64,000 bases of DNA from Nothophaeocryptopus gaeumannii (taxonomy: Eukaryota; Ascomycota; Dothideomycetes; Mycosphaerellales; Mycosphaerellaceae), in assembly GCA_031771865.1 (NCBI GenBank), contig JASISA010000027.1:3286001-3350000 (forward strand). Reading direction: 5' to 3'. A program made the translations under genes and the position numbers. Under the pieces are notes generated by a model. It was not told where the DNA came from. It saw only the letters and a list, made by a program, of their open reading frames with translations, and made no database searches. Below, piece by piece: positions 9,427 through 18,547 of the stretch. Numbering within the stretch: position 1 is the stretch's first letter; each line of letters starts with the position of its first letter.

Positions 9427-11676
9427 TTAGATAATAGGCAAGAACTATGTGCAGTCAGTGACGGAAGCCTTGAGCACAGTATCATTGCGACCAGACTTAC
9501 GTTGAGGACAATGAGCATGGGGATATCAAACACATCACGCTTCACGGTCCAACACATTTGACACTCCACTCGCCCGTCGCGCTCACCCAGCGCATTCATT
9601 CCGGCTTCTCCTCTTATCAGAGGCTCCGACTTCATCTCGCCCGGCTTCTTAATCCGTTTGCCGTCGTCGGCGAAGTGGTCATTAGGCCCCCAACCGGGAT
9701 CTTCCTTGGTGCGATACTTGAGGAGTGAACACGGCGCTCCAATGACTGAGGTCCGAGATGCTCCGAATGCAAGTTCCGCAAAGTCTTCGTAAAACTGCAC
9801 AACGCTGTCTTCGTCCATGAGCTCTGCGAGGAACACAGGCTGAGGACGTCCAGGGTCTGTTTCCATATTGGGAATTCTGGGTGTCGCAGCGCCTCTCGAG
9901 CTGGTACCTGTTTGGGTCCCCGAGGTGTTGCCTCCGGTGTTGACGTTGAGATTCGCCTCCTTGCCTAGTAGTACATCCCGCTTCCAGCCAGTGACCAAGC
10001 AGAATTCCTTGCTGACGGCCGCAATCTCTCCGGTTCGACGACAAATGACTGTCGGCGTGCCGTAATGGTTGACAAATTGATCGTATTCGCAAAGTGTTCG
10101 CTGGAAGCACTTCTCCATAAAGATCAAATCATCCTGGTTGAGGTGCTGATTGCACGAAATGAATGATGGCCGAATAGTCGCAAGAGCTTTAGCAATACGC
10201 AGAACCTTTTTGGGAGGAAAGCGTTTCTGCAAGAACGCAGTGAGAGCATGGAATCCCTGGGTGTACGAGTATGGAGCCTGTACAGAAGTGTATACCTCAG
10301 ATGTGTCTCTGCGACGTTTGCGATTCGCGTCAGAGCCCAGGTCACCAGGGAAGGGAGGTTGCTTTCGGGCCTGTTGTTGAGCCTGCGAAAGACTTTGCCT
10401 CAAAAGATCAGATTGCTGGTTCTGGTCAGGTTGAGCAAATTGTGTCTCGGGGGACATAGTGGCTGACTGGTAACCAGTGAAATCCTGATTCTGGGAGTGT
10501 GGACTCGCACCTGTCATGGACGATGCCTGCTCTCCTATTGCATACGCCTCGAGTCCATTGTTCTGGGTTCCCCAAACATTCGCCGTACTGCTCTGCCTGG
10601 AGCCAGCGTTTGCGGTTTGCCAGGACGGGAACGGTTGGCTGTAATTGAGGCCGGATTGAAACGAGCCGGTCCCGTCATATGAGATGCTGCCTTGGTTTGA
10701 GTGACCCATTTGGTTCATTGACTCGAGATCAGGGGTGTTGACGGCACCTGAAGAGATGTGACCGAGCATGCCAAACTCAAGAGCTCCGTAGTGATTCCCA
10801 AAGTTCAGTTCAGAGATGTTGAAGTTGAATAGAGATGGGTCGTTGGGGTCGAAGTAAGATGTGTCAAAGGACTGGTTCCCAGCGTTGCTCAACGACGGCG
10901 TCTGATCGAGGTTGCCCGTCAGTTCCTGGTGTGGGGAGACTTGCTGACTTGACGTCGATGGGTACTGCGTTGGCGTTCCAACAGTCTGCGTGGTCGAATA
11001 TTCAGTCACCATCCCACTGCTGTCAAGCACCGGCGGAGCCATCGAGCCAGACTGAGCAGTAGAAGAATACCGAGGATAGCCACCGGTTGCGGTCTGTGGG
11101 AAGAAATTGCCAGCCTGAGAGACAGCCATACTGCTTTGGCCGACACTTGCCACTCCGGACATGTTGGTCAAGCTTTGTGAACCGCTCATGGAGTAGTTGT
11201 TACCAGCATATCCAGGCACGAGAGCCTCTGGTGGGGCATCGTGAAGGTATTTCGCCTTCTTGCGAACACCGTCGTGGCATTGGTCTTGGAGGCCGCGCTT
11301 AATACACCTCAGACAAGGGCGTTCGTCGCCTGCACTGGTTAGCTAAAGCCTCTTTAATGATCGCCTCCCAGGATCCGGCTTGCTGGTCTGATATGGTTGA
11401 CTTACCGCATGTGAGGTGGGCTCGCTGGCAAGCGAAGCAAGCACGACGGGCCTTCTTTCGACGCGGGCGCGAAGGATCTTTGGCATTGGTTTTGGCGGAC
11501 TGCCCGGTGCCCTGGCCGCTGCTGCTGGCATTGTCGTTGCCGGTCTTGCCAGGTGACTTTTCTTCGGTAAAGGCGCGCTCGACTTTCTCTTCTGCCATGA
11601 TGCCCGACTCGTCTTGCTCAGCGACGGCTGGTTCTGGAGAGGATGCATCTCCCTGATCGTCGGCGTCGGGCGACAT
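9427..11676 (-). CDS. ERT1-like Zn2Cys6 regulator of gluconeogenesis with PAS domain
   Basis: Nuclear transcription factor of the ERT1/AcuK-AcuM class controlling gluconeogenic genes and non-fermentable carbon use. Exons 11406-11676, 9501-11329 and 9427-9444 encode 705 residues. The Zn2Cys6 cluster (about residues 78-107) is split by intron 1 (11330-11405): ACFACQRAHLTCG from exon 1 joins DERPCLRCIKRGLQDQC. A Gln/Ser-rich central region follows. Then comes a PAS-like domain (VNHYGTPTVICRRTGEIAAV...FCLVTGWKRDVLL) and the diagnostic C-terminus CQMCWTVKRDVFDIPMLIVL. The last 56-nt intron (9445-9500) is followed by a 5-codon final exon reading FLPII, which matches the family end. Assignment is by domain order and the conserved tail; distinguishing AcuK-like from AcuM-like paralogues would need a tree. 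Confidence 0.9.
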
Positions 11677-13850
11677 ATTAACTGTGCCTTCAGGAGGGCG
11701 AGGACCCTCTGGTCCCTTTCCACCTGAGACCCACGTTGCTGCTGTGTATACCCGCGAGCCAACGCGCTGGTCAGGCGTGGGCAGAGATTATGCGTGTGCG
11801 ACTGTTCGCGGTCGAGCCCGGACTGCACCCGCGACTGCACCTGCACCTGCACCTGCACCTGCACCTGCACCGTCGGCGCGCGCAGCGCTGGCGTGGCTGA
11901 TCACTGTCACAAGCTCGCTAAAGGCGGCGTGCGGTGTGACGCAGCTACGGCGCCTGCCAATAAAACCCGTCACGGCGGAATGGGACGCAGGTCGGTGCTG
12001 GTGAGACCGGAGGCAGGGGCGCGGTCGATTGGCAGAGCATGGAGCCCTCTGCTCGGTGTGTAACGCTCGCTTCAGACGTGTCCGTGTCCGGCAATGGTGA
12101 TAAAAATACTGCACGTTTGTGTGTCGGTCTGTGTCCACTGGCTGCGCGCATGAGGCCGGCCCTGTGGGACCACGCCGGGATCAAGATCAGGGTCAGGATC
12201 ACGTTGTCCACAGGACTGGGACTGGGACTGGGACTGGGGCTCTCGAAGGGGGCGGAGACGCGGAGGTGCAGAGGAGCGTGGCCGCACGCGAGGATCAAGA
12301 CTTGCAATGTCGCACCGCAGCACAATCGAGCCCCGCTCGTATTTGGACGTGCGTGTGGAGGAGAAGCAGGAGGGGGTGTGGTGGACGGAGGCGGCGGGCT
12401 GGTGAGGATCTAGTCTGTGTGCTTATTTGCGCTATGAGGGACGAGACTGCGATGGAGACTGCGAGCCTGCGACCGCAGTGGTGAGGTATGCTGCGGCATG
12501 TAGGATAGGATAGGATTGGTTATGGACATGGGCATCGACACTTAAGAGTGGTGGTGGTGGTGGTGGTGGAGGTGGAGGTGGAGTCGCAAGGGACCCTGAC
12601 AGGCTGGGCACGCTACTCACGCTACTCGTTGCTCCTCCGTCCTCCCGTCTCGGTCTCGCTGACCACTACACGTACCTCCCACTACCACATTGACTGCTCA
12701 CCTCTGAGGTATCTGTCTCAATCCTCCCCCGGCTCATCACAATAGACGTTGCAAGCATAGCAGGCATGGCAGATACGGCAGGCACAGCAGGCACAGCAGG
12801 CATTGGGCGTAGGCATCGGACTATTCATTGTAGGCACCGAGGGGCATGATAGCATAGCATAGCATAGGACAGGATAGGCATGGGCATGGCAGGCCTTGAT
12901 CCTCGTCGCATCACCTTCACTCGAGGCTCGACGTCCGCCAACGTCAATGTCAACAGCGGCCGAACCATGAGCCAAACCGTCCGCAATGAGAGACGCGCAG
13001 ATTCCACCTGTCTGCCACGTTCTCGTCGCCGCTGTCACCGCTCCTTCGCTCCGCCATGGGGCACCCCAGGATCAGAGCGTCCAAGCATCTGCCCGCTCAA
13101 GTCGATGGAGAGATAGGACGTAGGCGCCTTCTTTCTTTCTACACTTAGCGCCGAATCCGATGCACTCTTCGACGCAAGGGCGATGGCACGATCTGCAGAC
13201 AGGCATGCTTTGTCGACGCTCTCTGCGACATGTGTATCTGCTGCTGCCGCCGCCAGTGCGCTGCCCATCGAAGGCCCACCCTCCACATATTCGTTCCACG
13301 ACAGCCTGCGTCTGATCCGCGTGAGTCCAGTCATGGTGCAAGAGGGAACGTTGAACTGCTTCACTTTGCCACACTGCGCCCGCACCTGCGTCGGCGTCTG
13401 CATCGCTCATCACCTCCCTCTGCCTCGGGCCTACCTCAAGGCTCAGGGTGCAGCTGACCTGACGCCGCCGACTGCACACAGCAGCACCGATCCCAATCTC
13501 CAGGACACCTCGTGTTCTGCGTAACTGCGCACGATACGAGCCGCGTGCGAATCGCAGGCCTGAAGACTATGCGAGCTCGCTCTACCCTGGGTCCATTGCA
13601 GTCACGACAGATGCACCGAGGTGGAGTTCCTGGAACCGCTGGAATTATGGGACGCTGGGACGCTGAATATGTTGTGCCACCGCGACTCCTACTACTCTTA
13701 TCCACGGCTATTTCTGTCTCGACTCGTACCCGCCTGGAAATGCACGTACAACTCCCTCTTCCAGCTACTTCTCTGCGAAGCGGGACTTGCTGCTCAGCCT
13801 AGCGTCAATGCGATAGAAACTAAGCGCTTGATCGCAGTGGTGAGTTGATC
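11677..13850. other. Repeat-rich gene-free stretch upstream of the ERT1-like gene
   Basis: About 2.2 kb with no supportable gene. It is dominated by short direct repeats: CTGCAC hexamers (11833-11870), GGGACT hexamers (12214-12238), GGT/GGTGGA runs (12547-12582), GGCACAGCA-type repeats (12748-12806) and ATAGC pentamers (12850-12866). Several frames are open on both strands, but their products are compositionally biased and unlike known proteins. It probably includes the long promoter or 5' leader of the transcription factor gene. Confidence 0.6.
11833..11870. repeat. CTGCAC hexamer tandem repeat
   Basis: About six head-to-tail copies of a CTGCAC unit, lying roughly 160 bases upstream of the ERT1-like start codon. 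Read as simple-sequence expansion; no function is implied by the sequence. Confidence 0.85.
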
Positions 13851-16397
13851 GTGCCACGGTACTGGAATATCGCAAAACGTACGAAAAGGCGTCATAGCAA
13901 GCGCGAGAAACGCAAGCAGAGACGATGCCCACTAGTGTCCCAATTCTGTCGCATCCGATCAGCTCGTGACCGCTCTTTCGCAGATATTTCCTAACTGGTC
14001 ACTTACTGTCGTACCTGAACGTCATCTCCACACTAGTACATGTGCGCTCTCCCAATCCATGAGCGCATAGCAGAGGGATGCTGATATCTGGACATCAAAC
14101 AATAGGAACGCTGACAAGGGTCAGTCCCGCCAGGCACAAGTCGGCGTGGCTCTGTTGGTAGGGCCAAAGAACGTACCTGCAGCGAAGCTCGACCTCGCGA
14201 ATGAGTTTGCAGCAAGCGCAGAAGCAGCCTAAGATGGATACCATTCAATTGTCTTTGAGATATGATTTCGATACCATACAATGGATAGAGTCAAGGCAGA
14301 ATCACTGCTTCGACGAGGAAGATGAAGATGCCGGATAAAGTGCTGTCAGGGCGTCAGCGCATGGCCCCCAGCGGAGACGACATGCTCACAAGATGTTTCC
14401 TAGGCCAAACAACGCAGAAAAGATGATCGGCACTAGACAGGGTCAGGTTGCTCAGCATCATACACTATGCGAGTCTCTTATCGATCGTGCCCACCGATCC
14501 AGTGAATATCACTGTACGTACTGAAGAGCAAGTTAGCAAAGACGCAGTTGCCGCGCGTTCAAACGAACACATCGCTTACGTCCAATCGAACCCAAAGAGG
14601 GATACATGTATAGGCACCATGCATGCACCCCTGGACCACGTGTGTTGGCTGTTACATTCCTTCCGTTGGACAAGCCCGTATTCGAAATGTAAAGACAGTA
14701 TCGTGGGCGGCAGACGAAACTCTGGCTCGCTGATACCGTCATGATTGTCTACGAGTCTCGTGTCTGCTCGCTGTCAGTTCATGCAGGCCACCAGATCAGT
14801 CTGCCATGTGGCATACCATACAGTCACGTCTCCATAACGGGTCGCAGCACACGCCCGTGATCATATCAGTGCCAAGGAACGTCGACCCTGTTTGCTATTC
14901 ACTGAAGCCGTAGCTATTTTGGAAGACCAATGTAATGGCACCCTACATATCCTGAATTAGCACGCAAATCACCAAAGCAGGAGGGTTCAACTTACGAAGA
15001 AGAGGTGTAGAATTCCCGGTAGGATGGCTGATAGCAGGCACATGTTCGGACACATCTGCTCAAAGAACAGCACTCGGAATAGACGAATGCGAGACCATAG
15101 AGCAGTCTTCGTGATCGATCGGTCCATTCGCTCGATTGAAGCCTGCCACTTGTCGCGATGTCAGCTCCTCGTATTGTTGAGTCTCAACACACATTCAATG
15201 ACCCACGCGATCATCGCCAGTGGCCTTCCGAAGTTTAATCGCCTTCCTCCGAGCTAGGATCGGCGCGTAGGTCTCTGGAACGAAAGATAGAATGAGCATC
15301 CATTGCATTCTGGCGAAACGATTGGCGACGTTAGCTAAAGGGGTGCTGCATCGTTTGAGTACTGTCATGCCCAAAGATCAAATCGTACCACAAAGCCATG
15401 TGTAGTCTAGGCAGCGAATGATGCTCACCAACTTCAAAGTCCTTCAAAGACCTCAGCCTGCATTTCTTTCATTTGAGCGTTGTTTACTGAAGTAAGCAAT
15501 GAGTTCAGAGCGCCAACATTGACTTATAAAGTCAGTGAGTGTGTGATGGTCGGTCAACCAAATCAGCTTTAACATTGCATAAAGAAGATTGCTTGCACTA
15601 ATTAGTCGACAAGTACGACTATATGAGCTTGATTGCCTTCTGATCGTACAGCAGATCTCGCTCAGACTGACCTCCAATCTTTACAACGATCAGCAAAGTT
15701 AGCCATGTCGGATGCCAGCTCCGGTCTGCATATGAACTTACTACTGGACCTACTCCATGGCCGACTGAAGACACCCAGTCAGTCAGCAGAACGCCAGAGA
15801 CCTGTGCTATACATGCCGAACGGAGAAGCTGTGTACACTATCATCGCTTTTCGTTAGTGCCGCATCAATATCTTTTCCACGCCAGCATTGTTCCCAGACA
15901 GATCGTACTCACACGCCAATAGTTGATCTTTGAGAAACAAGTCACCGACAACACCGCCAGCCACGGATAGAAAAGCATATTCAGCGTTACCGTTGATATT
16001 GCTTTTATTTGCGAGCTTTTCGCAATCATATCGACTTGTTGGCCCAAGTTCGACACGGACTCTGTGATGAAATGTGAAAGCCCACAGAGTCGCGTCCGTG
16101 TCGTGCGTCGTCGATCGGGGCCTTTCTAGGACTCTGCCTAGGCTTGATAACTGATGGCAGGGCTCTTATGAGAAGCATGTCCCCAAAGATCGGACAATTA
16201 TGAGCCTCTATAAAAGGCCATGCAGATGGGTTGGATGGAACAACTTCAGTTGCTACGTTCGAGGTCTTGTGACGTTCGTTAAGATCTGTTTCTAGTCTGT
16301 GTTTGAGGGAAGATTTGATGCCGCGAATTCCAAAGGCAGTGGTTCTGCAGAATGAATTCGTCGTTAAGTTGATAGGATGCGGGTAAGCGATCTGCCA
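13851..16397. other. Gene-free stretch between two convergent-facing regions
   Basis: About 2.5 kb of mixed composition with no long reading frame. Splice-like signals and short open segments occur on the minus strand. For example, 15865-16056 reads a hydrophobic stretch (TVTLNMLFYPWLAVLSVTCFS) that vaguely recalls membrane tails of fungal CorA-like proteins, but no continuous model could be built. It could hold a decayed gene or a non-coding transcript. Confidence 0.5.
16209..16215 (+). promoter_or_regulatory. TATA box of an unidentified transcript
   Basis: A consensus TATAAAA on the plus strand. No annotated gene starts in the following bases; the next gene (MRS2-like) lies on the other strand with its stop at 16398. 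A transcript from here would be non-coding or antisense to that gene's 3' end. It may be fortuitous. Confidence 0.3.
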
Positions 16398-18026
16398 TCA
16401 TCGGAGAGGACCGAATGGAACAGGAGCCCGCCCACTGGACTCATTGTCCATGACCTTCAGTCGCTCATCTTGCGCATGCTTCCACAATCTCAAGCGATCG
16501 GCCCGTTTTATGCCAGCGACTGCATCACCCAGAGGTTTCTCCTGAGATTCCTCTCCGTTCTCAATCTCGCGCCAGCTGCCTCGCGAGCTTCTCTGATTAT
16601 TGCCTTTCTTTAGGCCTCCTTCACCCCACATCGAGAGTCGCTGCACCTTGCGCAACTTCTTCATGCAATACATGCATGCCACAACAGACAGCACCGTACA
16701 CATTCCAGAGACGCCGAAGAAGCCATAGTGGGATTCTTCAATAAAATTCTCCAAGTTCATGCCGTACAGCGCAGCGATGAACATACCAGCGCTTATGCCC
16801 AGTGTGCCGATGCTGAACTTGAGGTCGAGGAGCATGAGGCTGTTGCGATTGGCGTCCAGGATTGCTCGCACAATCTCTTCCGTGTTACGAATGGCACTAA
16901 CCAGGTTGGAAGAGACTTGCACAATTTCATCGGCGACCTTATGGTACGACTCCAGTAGCAGCTCGACCTCTTCGTGATTGTCCTCGTCACGTTCGATGCC
17001 CTCTGCCTTTTCGGTCAAATACATAGATGCCAGATCATCATCGGCTTCCAAGAGGTCATCGATGGCGTCTCGTACCAGTCGTGCTTTCTGCTCAAACGTG
17101 CCAAGTTTTTTGGAATAGATGAGCAAGTGCCTGAGCCTGTCTCTATCAATGTCTTCCTCCAGCTCTCTCAAGACCCTGACAACAGGTTCGCGGACACCCT
17201 CGAATTCGCTCTCCAGACCGGTGGTGACGCTGATGAGAACGGCTTCCAGCGCGCGGAACTCGTATGCAAGGTTACCACTCGACGCCTGCTTTTGCCGTAG
17301 CTTTCCTTCCAGGTCGTACATGAACAGACTCTGAGCGTAGGAGTCGGTGGAGCCATAGACGTCGAAGACTAGTACCCGGTTGTGCTTGATCAGGCAGCGA
17401 AGGTGCAGCAGGTTGATGAGTATCGCGGATGGCCGTACCAAGATGTGCGGCAGCACACTGCTGTCGATTTTTCGCAAATCGCGAGGAAGCAGCGAGTACT
17501 TCTGGATCAGCTCGCTCTTGCGGAACTCGCCGTTGACCAAGGTGACGTTGCCATTCTCGTCGAGCTCGGTGCAGCGCAGCTTGAGCTCGTTGCTGGGCTT
17601 GATGATTCTACCTCCCAATCCTGCATTGTCATCGAGAAAGCCCTGCAGCGGCGGAAGATTGTCAGAAGGCGCTTTCCGTGATGCGCGAGACTGCCGCAGC
17701 CGCCGCCAGAAGGTGTCGCGGAGGCTCGTCGATGTTGCGAAGCCGCGAGTGGGTGTTCGGGTGTGGGCGTGGGCGTGGGCGTGGGCGTGTGCGTGTGCGT
17801 GTGCGTGCGGTGTGCTTTGAGTGCAGCTTTGAGTGCTGTTTCGAGTGCTGGGGGATGTAAATGTACAGGTGCCGGCCGGTTTCGCTGGCCAGGCTCGCGA
17901 GTAACAATGATGCTCCCGTCTCTTCACCGCAGGGAGAGTTCTCGATGGCGACTGGGCGTCCAGCTGGTTGCGTAGGAAGCGAAGGAGTGCAGCGGAGGGT
18001 GCGGAGCGGCCATGAAGCGCGTTCAT
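16398..18026 (-). CDS. MRS2: Mitochondrial inner-membrane magnesium channel, MRS2/LPE10 type
   Basis: CorA-superfamily Mg2+ channel of the mitochondrial inner membrane, single exon, 542 residues. The N-terminus is Arg/Ser-rich without acids (MNALHGRSAPSAALLRFLRN), a presequence, and contains a striking Ala-His repeat of about 16 residues (near residue 75). The mature part starts around LKLRCTELDENGNVTLV, followed by LLPRDLRKIDSSVLPHILVR, LINLLHLRCLIKHNRVLVFD and the long helical FEFRALE-type region, all MRS2 hallmarks. The pore signature GMN lies at about residue 421 (YGMNLENF), between two transmembrane helices (GTLGISAGMFIAAL and FFGVSGMCTVLSVVACMYC). Fungi usually carry MRS2 and LPE10 paralogues; which one this is cannot be decided by eye. 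Confidence 0.93.
   Translation of the reverse strand: MNALHGRSAPSAALLRFLRNQLDAQSPSRTLPAVKRREHHCYSRAWPAKPAGTCTFTSPSTRNSTQSCTQSTPHAHAHAHAHAHAHAHTRTPTRGFATSTSLRDTFWRRLRQSRASRKAPSDNLPPLQGFLDDNAGLGGRIIKPSNELKLRCTELDENGNVTLVNGEFRKSELIQKYSLLPRDLRKIDSSVLPHILVRPSAILINLLHLRCLIKHNRVLVFDVYGSTDSYAQSLFMYDLEGKLRQKQASSGNLAYEFRALEAVLISVTTGLESEFEGVREPVVRVLRELEEDIDRDRLRHLLIYSKKLGTFEQKARLVRDAIDDLLEADDDLASMYLTEKAEGIERDEDNHEEVELLLESYHKVADEIVQVSSNLVSAIRNTEEIVRAILDANRNSLMLLDLKFSIGTLGISAGMFIAALYGMNLENFIEESHYGFFGVSGMCTVLSVVACMYCMKKLRKVQRLSMWGEGGLKKGNNQRSSRGSWREIENGEESQEKPLGDAVAGIKRADRLRLWKHAQDERLKVMDNESSGRAPVPFGPLR
17757..17812. repeat. GTGGGC/GTGTGC microsatellite inside MRS2-like coding sequence
   Basis: Tandem hexamers (GTGGGC, grading into GTGTGC) encode the Ala-His repeat of the presequence on the minus strand. 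Because the unit is a multiple of three, length changes would add or remove Ala-His pairs without breaking the frame. Confidence 0.85.
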
Positions 18027-18547
18027 GACTTGTTCGGATAGGTCATGTTATCAACTGCGGTGTTTGACAGCTTGGTCTCGCCAACAACAGCAACACACAA
18101 ATGCGCAAGTACCTACCTCGCTCCTACCTCCTACGTTATCGATCTTCAAGATCCCACAGGGAAGGCTCGAAGTTTCCGGATCGTCCCGATGCGCCATGAC
18201 GTAGATCCGCACTCCTACACTCCTACACGTGTGTAAGGGTCCGAGTTCATGTTGAGAGTCGGCCACACCTTTACGGGGAACATAACGAGGTATCATTGAG
18301 GCGGCTATCATCAAGATATTGGAGTTCAGAGTGACCCAATCGGCTTCCATTCAATGTTAAACTATCCCCCGGCCGATTGCTCTGCTATCACCGTCTATTT
18401 CCTATAGCACGAACGCTCACTTTTCGACAGCCCACTTTTCAACAGATCACTTTTCAACAGGACGCAACAGCCTCTCGATAACCTGCGCCACGAGCCCTCA
18501 TGACAGTCATGTACACATGGTATGGTACAAAACGTGCCGCCTCGCTA
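18027..18547. other. Intergenic, MRS2-like promoter and ARG5,6 3' region
   Basis: 520 bases between two minus-strand genes. A small direct repeat of ACTTTTC-AACAG-like units occurs around 18418-18462. No gene is supportable here. Confidence 0.5.

Noticed and set aside
14583..14605. tRNA B-box-like sequence on the minus strand (GGTTCGATT)
   Set aside because: The flanking bases cannot form the five-base-pair T-stem and no A-box or acceptor stem is found at the right distance.
15865..16056. Short hydrophobic minus-strand frame possibly from a CorA-like or ankyrin membrane protein
   Set aside because: Only one short segment looks protein-like; neighbouring exons could not be built and the similarity is impressionistic. 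Kept only as a comment on the gene-free stretch.
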